Positions 25,201 through 36,504 are shown, counted from the first letter of the stretch. The stretch is 64,000 bases of DNA from Emydura subglobosa (GCA_007922225.1 ML679970.1:23738631-23802630), one strand, 5' to 3'. Notes: generated by a model from the sequence alone, not told the origin. Numbers and translations: made by a program.

Positions 25201-26135
25201 AGAGAAGAACCGGAGACTACATTAACTTTTTGGTGCATCACCTCTGCCTGCAGAGCCTTCTTAAACAGGGAATTCCATATATTTCCTTTGGGAGAAACAG
25301 TGCCAGCCTAATTTTACTGGAACCATGCTGATATAGAGAGAACCACAAGAGGCTGGGAGTCAGATAAAATCGGATCTAGGTTTGCCCCATGCTTTTATGG
25401 CAATAACAAATCTGAGACATACTGAAGCAGGGTACTGAATGGTGTGGCAGTGTTCTTATTAAAGCATAGAGAGCTTTTAATTAAATAGTTATTATAATTC
25501 AAGCACTATATAACACAGAAAAGAGAGCCTGCTGTAAACTGCAACCTGCCACTGTCCTATCTCCTCCTAGAATTCAAAGCCCTGCCTTAGAAAATGGAGG
25601 ATGACCTTTGGTCCCTGCCACCATCGCCACATCCAACCACAGTTGCTCCACACAAATAGCTCAAGAGCTTGGTGATGATAAATCTCAGAGCCTTTAATTC
25701 TAATTCATCGAAGTGAAGCCGGACAAGTTGTTAGTGCGTGAAAGTCATTACCTTATCACCGCTCTTCAGTAGCTTACTATTTGAAATGACTTGGTGTCTC
25801 AGTTCGGGTTCAGGGTGACTAAGTATTCCCATCAAAACTGAAATCCAAGGATGGCCAGAAGAATGAGCTATCTTCTCATTTCCTCCCTTCACAGCTGGGT
25901 TGAAACTGATTGGTGAGATCCTGTGAGAAAGCTTGCAGTAGTGTTGCTTATGTTGTACTTTTTCTGTGCATAAATAGACTGTAGTCTCTGAACCTTATGA
26001 TCAAGTACCTCTCACAAGCACTGAATTCATTAAAAGAAAAACTAGATGTATTGTGAAACTGCCACCAAAATGATCATTTCACTGATTTGTGTTTCTTTAT
26101 GATAGATCAGATCAAATTACTGCATTATCATTATT
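22255..26135. other. Unassigned noncoding DNA
   Basis: No supported gene. A 118-codon plus-strand frame at 22624-22980 and overlapping minus-strand frames of 60-108 codons at 24067-24585 have no recognisable domain. Frames open on both strands at once argue for composition rather than coding. Confidence 0.4.
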
Positions 26136-26137
26136 TT

Positions 26138-26340
26138 TATTATTACAATTATATATTCATTTGTATTGTGGTAATACCTAAGAGCCCCAGTCATGGTCCA
26201 GGACCTTATTGTGCTATGCGCTGTACCAACATAGAACAAAAATATGATTTTTAGCCCAAAAAGAATACAATCCAAGAATAATACAAGAGACAGTAGTGGA
26301 TGCAGATGCACAGACAGTACAAGAAAAGAATGAGACAATG
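26138..26340 (+). repeat. MIR/L2-like SINE
   Basis: The sequence runs tttgtattgtggtaatacct, then gagccccagtcatggtccag, gaccttattgtgctatgcgc and tgtaccaacatagaacaaaa, then aatacaatccaagaataatac and gagacagtagtggatgcaga. In order this follows the reptilian SINE that continues into 'agcttacaatctaa' and 'acaagagacaacaggtggat'. It is preceded by a (TTATTA)-type stretch. Similarity is from memory of the consensus. Confidence 0.65.
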
Positions 26341-26344
26341 TCTA

Positions 26345-27660
26345 TATATATTTTAAGTACTTAGAGAAATATTCTAACTCATGGTAACAAATTGATTTCA
26401 CAATTTCAAAATAAGGGTGGAAAAATAATACAAAAACTCAAGGAATTTGTAAACAGAACTGGATTGTTTCACGTATCATATCACGTTAACCAACTATGCA
26501 TGAATTTAACTGTCAGAGATTAATCTCAGAATTTTGTGTTTGGGAGAAGAATCAGGCATGTTCATGATAGTAGGAGAACAGCAGTTGCCAATTTCACTCT
26601 AGGGACTCATGCCAAGAGTCACAAAAAGCTGAAGCATGACAAATATCTATAGACACTTCTGAAAAGTGAGAAAATAGGTAGTCATGAGCTAAAGCCTGGA
26701 AATAAAAGGAGAAATCAGTCAGCAGAGAATGCATTGATAGTGTGACACCACATAAAAAGCAGGCTTTGTGATGGGTAACACAAAGCAAGAGGTATGGGGC
26801 TCCAGAACCTGCCAGGATTTTAATTAATGTTACTAAATAATGCACATTTATTTCAGTGATTACCTTTGATTTGATTCTCAATCCTATTGCTTCACTGCAT
26901 AACACTGCTGTGGAACAGAGAGGCATTTTTTGGAAGCATCAGTGCTTGAAAGTGATGTACCAAGGTCATGGGGCAGTACATTTTACCCCATATAGTGGTA
27001 GTGTTATGTGGCAGCCAAATGGGAATGAACAAATATGCCATAGATAGAACCTTGAAAAACTAAAGTCAAGTCTGTCTCCAAGGGGACTAAAGACTCAATG
27101 GCATATTTCATAAGATTATGCATATTACTATGGTTTTCCAGGCAAAAAAATTTGCCTCACCTCACTCTTAAGCTATAGGCTGTACCATTTGCCCACCTGA
27201 CTGCTATCCTCCAGCTCAGTGGTGGATACATGTTTATTGTAAACTACGTGTTTATTTAAGTTGAGGTTTTCGAAGTTGGAAGATGTGAGGCTAAATTCCC
27301 TTATGTTTCTTTTAAAATCCCAAAATGTATGTGTAGCTTGTAAAGTGCTTTAAGGTTCTCCAGAATTAAACATGTTGTATAAATGTCAGATTTCTATTTA
27401 TTAAGTACCATATAAGTGTCATATTAGTTAATACTTGGTGGAAAGAGGGGATGTCTTTTTCTATCATGATCCAAGAATAAACTCCTCATGTCCAACCATC
27501 TGTTGGCACAGTGCTCTGCTAAAAATAGCAATCGTCCTTCCTGATGGACATATACGTCACAAAATGTCAGTCCCTTTTGTTTTAAAAAAATGCCATTTTG
27601 TGAAGGTCAGTGAATTTGGGGCACTGTTTTACTCTAGCTGGCTGCATGTGCACAAAATCA
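26345..27660. other. Unassigned noncoding DNA
   Basis: AT-rich; frames up to 110 codons (26594-26926 minus) have no recognised domain. Confidence 0.4.
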
Positions 27661-27779
27661 TTAAGTGTTACGGACTGGCTTAAACTCGTTGAAGCTGGTG
27701 GTTGTAGCAGCTGCCCCTCATTTGGGATAAATGTAAGACCGATTAAGCTTTTTATAGAAGTAGGTGGCTGAAACAATAG

Positions 27780-28130
27780 GAACCTCTACCCAAAACACAG
27801 ACACATGTTGGCAGAGAGGTTTTGTTTGGTTGGAGGTGTGTGTGTCTATGACAGAAGCAGCAGAAAGACCAACGAAGCTGAGAGAGAGAGCAGCAAAGAA
27901 GAACCAGATACAGTCACAGAAGCATTGATAGTGCCACCCTGAGAAAAAGGTGAGAGTGAGAGAGTTTTTGGGCTACGTGCTGGCTTGAAGGGTCTTGGAA
28001 CTGTGAGCAAAGAAACTGTCTCCTGTTGCTTGATTCTTGTTGTGTTCAGGGAAACAGGACTTTCTGTATGTTCTCTGTAATAAACAGGATTGCATCAAAG
28101 AATTTCTCCTCCTAACTGAAACAACCCACA
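27780..28130 (+). mobile_element. Possible LTR 3' part
   Basis: A (GA)-rich stretch, then tcctgttgcttgattcttgt, then tctgtaataaacagg with AATAAA at 28079-28084. This resembles the R/U5 end of a turtle endogenous LTR that I recall. Neither end is defined and no target duplication is visible. Confidence 0.3.
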
Positions 28131-28374
28131 GAAACCTGAAAACTATCTAGTCACTTGGGTCAAAAAGGAATAACAGTAGTTTGATTTCATGAATATTTTT
28201 GCCTCAAAATGTTTGCAAACTGAAAATTCATGAATATTACTTTGGTGATAACTTTACTTGAAAAGTGGTAAAGATATTAAATCAATGTCTTTATTGGAAT
28301 GTATAAAGAGAATGTATTGGAGGCTTCCTGAAAGTTTTCCATAGGGATTATCACATGGGTTGTATTTAATGTCA

Positions 28375-28470
28375 CAGAATCAAATTCATTTGTGGCATTA
28401 AATGGGTGCAAATCTCATTGAAAGCAACAGGATTTTCACCTGCTTATTCCAGGGCTTAATTTACCCTTCC
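28375..28470. repeat. Degenerate palindromic element
   Basis: aatcaaattcatttgtggca followed by tctcattgaaagcaacagga and cagggcttaatttaccc matches a decayed copy of the element with 'ccaaattcatccctggtgta' arms. A second copy is at 56612-56690. Confidence 0.4.
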
Positions 28471-28474
28471 GTGC

Positions 28475-29770
28475 TTAAGACTTTTGAAGAAGGAATCACA
28501 TTTCAAAAAGCTGAACTTCCCCGCAAATATGTTATCTTAAAATAGTTTAATGTACTAATCCAGACAATCCCTAGACATGTTGGTACCTATCTGGAACTGG
28601 ATACAGTGGGTTTTCTTTTCTTTTGTTTTCTTTTCTTTGAGGGACAGCCCCAAACACATTTTCTTACCAAGGGATTTGAATCTGTTTGGAGTGGAATTAA
28701 GGCACACAAGTTTTGCATAGCTTTGGGGAACAGCTTATGTGTGCAAACAGCCTGAATAGAGTTTTGACCAAAGCTGGTATGCTAGGTTTCTGAAATCTTG
28801 TGCTGTGAATATGGAAGCTTTGCTTCTATTTTTGCTCTTTCATCTACAGCATTGATAGCATGTAAATGCATATTATATATAAAAAGAGGCTAGTAAAGAA
28901 TAGCTTTAGTCTGCACCAACTCATTTTTCTGCCAACAAGAATTTTACCCCCTCCAGAAGTTCCAATCCTTCTCATTTGCTGAGAAGCTAGGGCATATATG
29001 CTGAATAAATGCATATCTGCCCATGTGTTAAAATGTCAAATTTTTCAGAAGATCAGTCCAGATTAACCCCCTAGACTTCAGACAGATAACCTAACCTCAC
29101 AGGAGTGAAAAACTTAGCTAGAAATATGGCAGGAATATGATGTCTAAAGATACAGTCTGCCACACTTAGGCCAGAAATACTGCAAATATGGTATCTCTGA
29201 GACTGTAGACAGAGGAGACTGCCATGAAAATAAAAAAGCATGGAACAAAAGAACTTCAAAACCCTGCTATTAGAGTTCATTCCAAGTTGTGAACTGTGTT
29301 TCAGGTCACTGGTTTTTGTTTTATCTGGAGGAATTCACCTGTCCTCACTGAAAAGATGCTCTGTAGTGCAATATAGCCACATGTTTTAAGCAGATTTGCT
29401 TTTGAGCCCTGCTGCTGATAATGGGATAGATAACAATAATTTGCTCCATTGTTTTGTTCGGGTAGCATATCTAACAAAGCTGTATTTTTATATAGGGTAG
29501 TTTAGGGATACCTCAGTGCAGTTAAGCCTTTGATCTCTTGAATCTAAAACTGGTAGAGAGGAATATAAGAATCTGGAAACTAGAAAAACTGGTGGTCTCC
29601 TGCTGATCTGTCGGAACCTTAGTGTTCATTAAATACAGAAAATTTGAACATCACAAAGACACTTCCAACTATTTCAAGCTGAGAATCCTTCTGGAGAGAT
29701 TCAGAGATCCACAGCTTGCTGTGTGTTCTTAACACACACAGCGCAATTTAATCACTTACTCTTGCATCAT
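28475..29770. other. Unassigned noncoding DNA
   Basis: A short (TTTTC)n tract lies at about 28612-28638. Otherwise nothing is recognised. Confidence 0.4.
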
Positions 29771-29771
29771 G

Positions 29772-30491
29772 TTAATCGTAAGATTTTCTGCACTTCTTAG
29801 TCCCTAGGTTCTGTTCTGTTGACTGGAGATTTCTGGAATACTCCACACTCCAGCCACAACTGCCTAAGCCAGGGAGCACAAGAGACAAAGCTATGGCCAT
29901 GTACCATGGGGAATCCCCGATACCATGAGACCTCATCCCATTAGGGGAGTTTATGGGCTGCTTCTTGTTGCTTGAGGATGGCAAAACAACTGGACAAAAA
30001 ACTGACAATCTGGCCTGCTCTTTAAAAATTATTTTGCTTATTCTCTGTTTTTCAACTGTATGAAGTTTGAAAACAAGATCTTGAATTTTTAAAAGCTGAG
30101 TTCTGCCATCAGAGACCTGTATGTAACACTCATCGATTTCAGTGAGAATTTCTGGGTTGGGTTGAAACACACCTGCGGTCTTCTGCATAGTCAATCGATT
30201 GGTCCCTAATCTGCAAGGCTGTCGATCCAGCATGCAACCTTCTCTGTGCCACTTGACCCACATTTCATTCATGCCAGCTGAAGAGGAAGGAGTTGACAGG
30301 CAACGAGATGACACTACCTCCACAGAAAACAGGAAAAAGAGGCAAGCAGTCTCCAAGAGATGGCAAAAGAAAGCAGAGATGAGCCTCAAAGGGAGTGGGA
30401 TAGCAATCACCAGGAGAGGGCAGGAAAAGGGGAAGGGAGTAGTGCCCAAAGAGGAGCAGGTATGGAAAATGGTGCATGAAAATCGTTCCAC
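29772..30491 (-). other. Longest open frame in the window, 239 codons, not recognised
   Basis: An uninterrupted minus-strand frame from ATG to stop. The first 50 or so residues are hydrophobic and Cys/Phe/Leu-rich. The middle (about 100-155) is more ordinary, with a Leu/Lys/Glu-rich segment (LLKIQDLVFKLHTVEKQRI). I see no signal for a named family, no Kozak-like start and no supporting splice context. A 104-codon plus-strand frame overlaps it at 30199-30513, rich in Lys/Arg/Glu, which suggests locally low stop density. A chance frame of this length in 64 kb is unusual but possible. It could be a fragment of an old element. Confidence 0.25.
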
Positions 30492-30514
30492 TATTTTTTT
30501 CTCTTCACTGTGAC

Positions 30515-31680
30515 CCCCCCCAACCTAACCCCATTCTTACCAAATGTTACCTTGGCGGAGGAGGAAGAAACCTTATCATCCCCAGAGTTCACTGGTCAGA
30601 TCCTTTGCATCACTGTAACTGTTGTTGCTGACCTCCTGGAGCTCTTTATAAACCAGTCATGCAGTCTGGGATTTAATTTGGCAGCACTCGAGATTCTCAG
30701 TGAAATCAGCTGAACAATTACCACAACATCCATCCACTCATCAGGAAAAATCCCCACATGCCAAAAATCATGGCTATATAGTTGAAAAACAAGAAAATCA
30801 TGGAATCCATGCCACCCATGGCTGATGAGACAAAAATGCAGCTTTAACTGCGACTGTCCACAATTAAACTTTCCAAGGTCTGTCTGCTGCCTGAAAAACC
30901 TCAATCCACTCTTCTTTTTCCACTGGCTTTGGAATGGATTTAATCATTTAAGGATGATATTCCTTTGATATAGTCCATTGTTAAATATAACTTTAAACAG
31001 ACACCCTAGGGATTCTGGGAAGAGGCAATTAAGTTGATGATGTGATAATTTTTGTTTGTGACTTACCCCAAGGGACTGTTAGAAACCTGCATCTTACAGT
31101 ACATTATAAACCGCAAAAAGAGAACAATAGCATTCTTAATTTGCTCTGTTGTTTTCCAACTTGGAATGGATAGTGTTTCTGTACTTGTTATCTAAAAAGA
31201 GTTAGATAAAGAGAATCTAAACAATGAAAAGACTGTATTTTCCAATTAGTCCTAGGAAAGAAACCTGAACATATGCGAATGATATTTCCAACCAATCATT
31301 TTGTAGCATGTGTGTCAGTTTTATGTAGTGTACTGTAAATATTCAACATAAAAATCCAACAATACAAATACTCTGCATATTCATAAACATAATGACTCAG
31401 ATTTACTCGAGCATGGGCAAAATGTCCCTGATTGCAGAAAGTCTAACAGGAAACCAAGTTGTAGTGGCATGAAGCAATTATATTCCACTTTATATCAATG
31501 AACTATAAGAGGACCACACTGAGTGGGACAGGGTAGTCAGAGGTAGTACACATGTTATAACGCTCCGTAGCAAACTTCTTATAGGTGGGGTGGAGTGAGA
31601 GAGTGGAATCCCCTTCCAGGATAGTTGACTTAGTTGGTGCAGGGAGGTGTAGAGATGTTCTCTTTGCAAACTTTTTTAAA
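30515..31680. other. Unassigned noncoding DNA
   Basis: No supported gene or repeat; frames of 67-102 codons overlap on both strands around 30510-30904. Confidence 0.4.
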
Positions 31681-31689
31681 ATATGGCTA

Positions 31690-32082
31690 TGTGACGGGGT
31701 ATTCATCCCATACTCATTCTGAAGGGGCTAATGGAGGCCAGATGAGCCAGTTAACTTATTAGGCTGAAGCCTGAGAGAAATGCCTTAATTAGAAGAAGCT
31801 CATCAGGTTCCCCAATCCAGCCACTGAGGAAGTGGCACCGGTGGGAGAGTGCATAGGAAGACTACTCGAGCCTGTTTGGGAGAAGAGACTCCCCACCACC
31901 ACACCTGCAGGAGGGGAAACCATGACAGTGATCTAGCTGGAGGGCTGAGTCATGAAGAGGCTGCAGCAGTTCCTGGAGTGAGAGCAGGGCTGCAGTTAAA
32001 GAGAACGTTGACCTGACCCAGCTAACCCCAGAACCACCAGAAGGCAGCACTGTCCTAGCAGCAAGTGGTGCACCCCATCACA
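31690..32082 (+). repeat. 5' LTR of the Gypsy-type element
   Basis: Starts TGTGACGGGGTATTC and ends GCACCCCATCACA, a terminal inverted repeat of about 12 bases. It aligns along its length with 33223-33617, sharing for example aatggaggccagatg, aagtggcaccggtgg, gctgagtca and ggctgcagcag. Confidence 0.85.
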
Positions 32083-32105
32083 TTTGGTGGGGAATGCAGG
32101 CAGGA
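32083..32105 (+). promoter_or_regulatory. Candidate primer-binding site
   Basis: Directly after the LTR CA end comes tttggtggggaatgcagg. It contains the TGG expected opposite a tRNA CCA end, offset by two bases. The tRNA species cannot be decided from here. Confidence 0.4.
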
Positions 32106-32242
32106 TGGTCACCTCTGATACAAGGGGTCAGTAACGGACTGTGCCAGATGAGAACCCTGAGGTGACTGGCAAAGAGAGAGACTGTAAGGGGGTTGAACCC
32201 CACCACAAAGAACCATAACAGAGAAAGAACCCCTGAGAGAAG

Positions 32243-32593
32243 GTGAAAATGGAAATGCCCACAATATGGACTTCCTTTGCTAAGGGAAGTTGTCCCCTAC
32301 TAGGGTGGATTCTGGAGTTATCGTTCCCACAGAGGGGAGCTGAGAAACAACAGGGGCAGGTCCTTGCTATGTGGGGAGAGATATTACAGAACTGGCAGAG
32401 ACAGTGGGAAGCCCAGGCGTATTTACAAGACTGTATAATGCAGGTAACTGGTCAACAGCAGCAGCTATACAGAATCCTGCAGGAAAAAAGCAAGAGGATC
32501 ATAAGGGCCAGGAATGGGAAAGGCATTCCGGGACCAGGAGGCCAGAGGCCCAACCCTGAAGGTACTATGGCTGTGGGAGCAGGAGGCACCTGA
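32243..32593 (+). pseudogene. Decayed Gag N-terminal region
   Basis: A 116-codon open frame begins 160 bases after the 5' LTR. It is rich in Gln, Trp and Arg (a QNWQRQWEAQAYLQD stretch, then QQQQLYRILQE), consistent with a helical Gag segment. It does not resemble an entire capsid, and it is out of frame with the zinc knuckle 110 bases further on. The overlapping 62-codon frame at 32371-32559 is in the knuckle's frame, so a frameshift near 32400-32600 probably separates the parts. The capsid region between them seems deleted. Confidence 0.5.
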
Positions 32594-32703
32594 AGAGGAA
32601 ATGTCTCTATTTGGAGAGAAGCAAAGAGTCTTACTAAGAAGAAAGGACTCAGGCAAGGGCCCAGAGAGCCCCACACAACAAGCAATTGGATCAGAGGAGG
32701 ACC

Positions 32704-32745
32704 TGTTTTCGGTGTGGGGAAAAGGGCCATGTAAAGAGACATTGC
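32704..32745 (+). pseudogene. CCHC zinc knuckle of Gag nucleocapsid
   Basis: The frame beginning TGT at 32704 reads CFRCGEKGHVKRHC, a perfect C-X2-C-X4-H-X4-C knuckle, flanked by basic residues. This is the nucleic-acid-binding motif of retroelement Gag. The frame closes at a stop about 55 bases later. The motif is seen directly; the Gypsy assignment rests on LTR structure and 5 bp duplication. Confidence 0.85.
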
Positions 32746-32934
32746 CCCACAGGAAAAGAGAAAGAATCCGGAAAAGGGAAAGGGACCAAGGCAAAAGAGA
32801 AATGAAGAGCCAGGAGCTCGTAAGGAGTCCATAAGCATGGTGGAGAAGCCCAAAAGGCAGGTAAAGAAATGTGAGGTGAAACTGGGAGAGGAGAGAGACC
32901 CCCTGGGAGGAAAGATTCAGGGACTAACACTGAG

Positions 32935-33084
32935 ATGAATCACAAGACAGTGGGGATTCAGACCCTGGGAGCAAGAGGGCTGAAGGACTCAGTGAAGCAG
33001 CTGCAGGTGAGGCTGGTGTCTGCTGAACAGACTGTGCAAGAGGCTGCTCAGGAGAAGGAATTTCAAAAGGAAGAGACACTATAA
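32935..33084 (+). pseudogene. Short coiled-coil frame downstream of the knuckle
   Basis: A 49-codon frame in the same phase as the zinc knuckle. After a short leader it has heptad-spaced Leu/Val/Ala with Glu/Gln/Lys between (LKDSVKQLQVRLVSAEQTVQEAAQEKE). Similar sequence continues after the stop in another phase (ERERLQFLVGDLKQERN-like), so a longer coiled coil has been broken. Its position where protease and reverse transcriptase would normally begin is unusual. Confidence 0.5.
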
Positions 33085-33205
33085 AGGAACGGGAGAGGCT
33101 GCAGTTCCTGGTTGGGGACCTAAAGCAGGAGAGAAACATCCTGTGAGCTCAGCTGTGTCAGATGTTAGGGGGAGGAGATAGTTCCCTTCTCCCTTGTGGT
33201 AGCAG

Positions 33206-33222
33206 TTTTGAGGGGAAGGGTA
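33206..33222 (+). promoter_or_regulatory. Polypurine tract
   Basis: ttttgaggggaagggta lies immediately before the 3' LTR. It is the expected plus-strand primer site of an LTR element. Confidence 0.75.
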
Positions 33223-33617
33223 TGTGATGGGGTGTCCACCCCACACTCACCCTGAAGGGGTTAATGGAGGCCAGATGGGCCAATTAACCTATTAGGCTGA
33301 AAGCTAAGAGAAAAGCCTTCATAAACAGTAGATCACCCAGTTCCCCACCCAGCCACTGGGGAAGTGGCACCGGTGGGGCAGAGCATAGGATGACTGCTTG
33401 AACCTGTTTGGGTGAAGAGACTCCTGCCCACTCCCCACCCCCAAAAGGAGAAACTATGATGGGCGACCTAGCCCGAGGGCTGAGTCACAAGGAGGCTGCA
33501 GCAGCTCCTGGAGCAAGAGCGGGGCTGCAGATAAAGAGAGTGTCGGCCTGTCTGAGCTAATCCCCAGAACTTCCAGGAGGCAGCACCATCCAGGGGTGAG
33601 TAGAGCAACCAGTCACA
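33223..33617 (+). repeat. 3' LTR of the Gypsy-type element
   Basis: Starts TGTGATGGGGTGTCC and ends ACCAGTCACA, followed by the GGCTA duplication. The last 30 bases have drifted more from the 5' LTR than the rest. Confidence 0.85.
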
Positions 33618-33644
33618 GGCTAATGTATATATCATATGCCTCTG

Positions 33645-33835
33645 TGGGAACGTCTACACTTCAGTCAGAGGTGTAACTGAAGCACATGCAGACATACCTG
33701 AACTAGCTAGTTTGAACAACAGTAGCACAGAAGCTATGGCAGCTCAAGTAAGACCAGAAGCTAGCTTCTCAAGTACATGCTTCGGGGTCTGGGTGGGCTT
33801 GAATATGTACATCCAGGCAGACATAAGCACCACGA
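33645..33835. mobile_element. Nonautonomous MITE remnant
   Basis: ggaacgtctacacttcagtc at the left and catccaggcagacataagca at the right give 'gtctacact' and 'agacat' ends in inverted orientation. The interior (gaactagctagtttgaacaa, agtagcacagaagctatggc) follows a common turtle MITE. It lies just outside the 3' LTR. Confidence 0.45.
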
Positions 33836-33899
33836 GCTTTGAAAATCATCCTCTCTGAGCTCTATTGCAGATGTCCATAGCATATTTTGCATTTGGACT

Positions 33900-34030
33900 A
33901 TGTCCATCACTTCTACTGACAGCAATGGGAGTTCCACCTATGGAATAAGTATAAAATAGGCAATTAAGGGGCCCAGTCTTGCTCTCACTGATTGTCATGG
34001 GAACAGGATTAGGCCTGAAATCTGCACTGC
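33900..34030. repeat. Degenerate palindromic element
   Basis: Core gacagcaatgggagttccac with a right arm cagtcttgctctcactgatt and gaacaggattaggcctgaaa. It belongs to the cattgacttcaatggg group. Confidence 0.4.
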
Positions 34031-34034
34031 AGAA

Positions 34035-34700
34035 CGGAGACAAGAATTCTTAAAGAGATTTTCTTAAGATCGTATTTTGCATGTATGGTCCTTTTATAGA
34101 TATCCAAAGTACTACATGAGCTAATTAATGTAGTTATGGTGTAGAGAGATCACTATCTCGACTGGTAGAAGAATCAATATCAGTGAAAGTTGGGGGGAAA
34201 TGCGTATTTTCATTTTAAGAAATGTCCAGCACAAAACATTTATTTTTTAAATCACAAGAAATGAGAGCTCTGTGATCCCAGTGCAAACAGGTGGGAACTT
34301 GGAGATATCCCACACAGCTTAATTCATGAGAAAGATCTATAGGGGAATATAAAAAGGGGTCAAGAGAAGTCATTTTTCTGTTTTTTGAAGGGCATTTGTG
34401 TGGGTGTCTGGATGAATGAACAACCTCTGAGAACATGTAAGACAGTCTTTTTCTTTCATTCCACCTGATCCACATACATTTTCTCTTCCGCTCACAAGAA
34501 CTGAAAAAAAGAAAAGGAATAAAAATAGGCCTTTAGTTACTTGTCACTTTGAAATTTTCCACTACTTTAATTAAGCTCCAGACACTGGCAAAACTTGTCA
34601 AGCTTTCTTTTTCACAATAAATTGGGCTTAGTTTTCAAGGCAGTTTTCCCCTGGTTCTTAGTACTGCTCTAAAATAAAGTAGTGTTAAATATCAAAGTAA
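34035..34700. other. Unassigned noncoding DNA
   Basis: No recognisable gene or repeat. Confidence 0.4.
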
Positions 34701-34703
34701 TCT

Positions 34704-34777
34704 TGGGCCTGATGCAAAGCCCACTGAAGTCAATGGAAAGACTTTCCTTGTCTTCAGTGGGTTTTGGATCAGTCCCA
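34704..34777. repeat. Short palindromic element
   Basis: gggcctgatgcaaagcccac and gtgggttttggatcagtccc are reverse complements with few mismatches, around gaagtcaatggaaagacttt. This is the best-preserved of the three copies of this type. Confidence 0.7.
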
Positions 34778-34779
34778 TA

Positions 34780-35680
34780 ATTCTAAATTTAGGATCAGTT
34801 ACAATTTTCCCTTTCTCCCCATTAATCTATACCATTAACATTGTTTTGGAATTAAAAAATATGGGAAAACAACGTTGTACTCCCCACCAGGTGTATTCCT
34901 GTGTAATCCAGGAGAAATACCATTTTACCTCATTTTAAACAAGTGTACATATTTTTATTAGATAGAGGAGGAAGAGAAGAACAGAGGATAAATTGAAATA
35001 GAATAGAATACGATAGGGGAAGTGGCAGATGAAAACAAAAGAAAAGGATGTAGGCTAAAACAAAATGTAGGATTAAAGAAAAATGAAATGATGGGAGGTA
35101 GAAAAAGACGAGGACAAGATTCTGATCTCATTTACACTTGTGTAACTCTATTGATAAAGTCAATGGAGTTATTCTAGATTAAGGACTTGTTCCCATGGAG
35201 ACTAGATGTATGGTGAGTTGGGGTATAAATCTACACCACACAAACCTGCTGTGTACTAAGTGACCAGTCAAATGGGAAAGATGTCAAGATGTCAAGAGGA
35301 TGTTGTTAATTTGCAATGTGCTTTGACAATATGTACTGACCATAGTGGCATAATTACACTTCCTCGAACATTGAAAGAAGAAGAGAATTTAGATGCGTTC
35401 AAAATGGATTTAAAGGATTCACTAAAAATCCCAAACTATTAATTAAACAGAAAAACAGAGACTAATAAAAAGGAATATGTGGAAGAAATTGCATTAGGGC
35501 ATCTGTTGAAATAATAAATTGTTGGAGCACAGATTAAGTGATTCAGTATGTCAAAAGAACTCTAAAATGGAATGGATTCAGTGCAAGTTGAGACATTTGT
35601 TCATTTGTTTAAATGTGAATGGTATTTGCAAGGAGTTTTCTTTTTGAGCACAGACATTTCCCCAGGATTTTGCTGTATGA
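34780..35680. other. Noncoding DNA with one palindromic remnant
   Basis: At 35118-35180, gattctgatctcatttacac followed by gtcaatggagttattctaga is a half copy of the 761-862 family. The stretch 35220-35680 may be the 5' part of the CR1 element, but I cannot align it. Confidence 0.4.
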
Positions 35681-35689
35681 AATGAAAAG

Positions 35690-36500
35690 TAATATATAAC
35701 AAATGGGAAAAAAGGGGAATAAGACAGCAATCGGTATAAAATAGAAGTTATGAAGTATAGAAGAGTGATAAGGGAAGCAAAAGATACAAGGGAAAAGCCA
35801 TGACTGGCACAATTGAGGACAAGAAGTTGGTTTTTTTTTTACAAATGTCAGGAACAAATGAATCTGTAACAATGGTATAGCTCAGTTACTAGATGGATAT
35901 GGTAAAATTCTTAACACTGATGTAGAAAAGGCAGAAGTGTTCAATAAATACTGGTGTTCTGTATCTGGAATGAAGCAGGAAGATGTACAAATATCATGTG
36001 TGGATGATTAACTACCTTCCATTAGTGACTAAGGAGGATGTTAAACAGCATCCACTAGGGATAAATGTTTTTAAATCAGTGGGTCTGGATAACTTGTACC
36101 GAGGAATCCTAAAAGAGTTGGCTGAAGAGATTTCTGCCCTCTGGACATTATTTTTAAGAAATCTTGGAATACTGGAGAAATTCCAGAAGACTGGAAATGT
36201 CCTACTATTGTGCCATTATTCAAATCAGACGAGCAGGAGGACCCAGGTAGCTGTAGGTCAATCCCAAGCAAAATAATGGAAAAACTGATACAGGATTCAG
36301 TTAATAAAGAATTAAAATATAAGAATATAATTGGTGCCAGCCAACATGGATTTATGAAAAATACATCTTGTCAAACAAACCTAATTTTATTTTCTCCTGT
36401 GATTACATGTTTGGTTGATAAAGGTAACTGCATAGATGTAAAATATGTAGACTTTGTCTAAGTTTGACTTGGTACCTCACAACACTCTGGTTAAAAGATT
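35690..36500 (+). mobile_element. CR1 LINE, reverse-transcriptase part (piece 1 of 3)
   Basis: The upstream part carries gcaaaagatacaagggaaaa, gccatgactggcacaattga, then gaaaaggcagaagtgttcaa and taaatactggtgttctgt. These run in order as in CR1 just before the RT domain. The RT coding region follows from about 35983. The element breaks near 36500, where non-CR1 sequence begins. Confidence 0.75.
35983..36500 (+). pseudogene. Broken non-LTR reverse transcriptase fragment (CR1)
   Basis: The first frame (35983-36276) contains the segment GLDNLYRGILKELAEEIS, matching the CR1 RT block that starts 'GPDGI.P.VLKELA'. A frameshift near 36210 moves to a second frame (36210-36461) with EDPGSCRSIPSKIMEKLI, then SQHGFMKNTSCQTNL, the conserved block before motif A. 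Motif A itself is begun (VKYVDF) and then ended by a stop and frameshift at about 36460. The catalytic FADD block is absent, having been lost at the insertion point. Clearly nonfunctional. Confidence 0.75.
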
Positions 36501-36504
36501 AGCT

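Larger units (their letters stand above)
31690..33617 (+). mobile_element. Complete gag-only Ty3/Gypsy-type LTR element
   Basis: Two diverged direct LTRs (31690-32082 and 33223-33617) flank a 1.1 kb interior. The 5 bases outside, 31685-31689 and 33618-33622, are both GGCTA. A primer-binding region starts at 32083 (tttggtgggg) and a polypurine tract (ttttgaggggaaggg) precedes the 3' LTR. The interior has a Gag-type remnant with one CCHC zinc knuckle and a downstream coiled-coil segment. It has no protease, reverse transcriptase, RNase H or integrase. It would have depended on another element's enzymes. The LTRs have many mismatches, so insertion is old. Confidence 0.8.
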
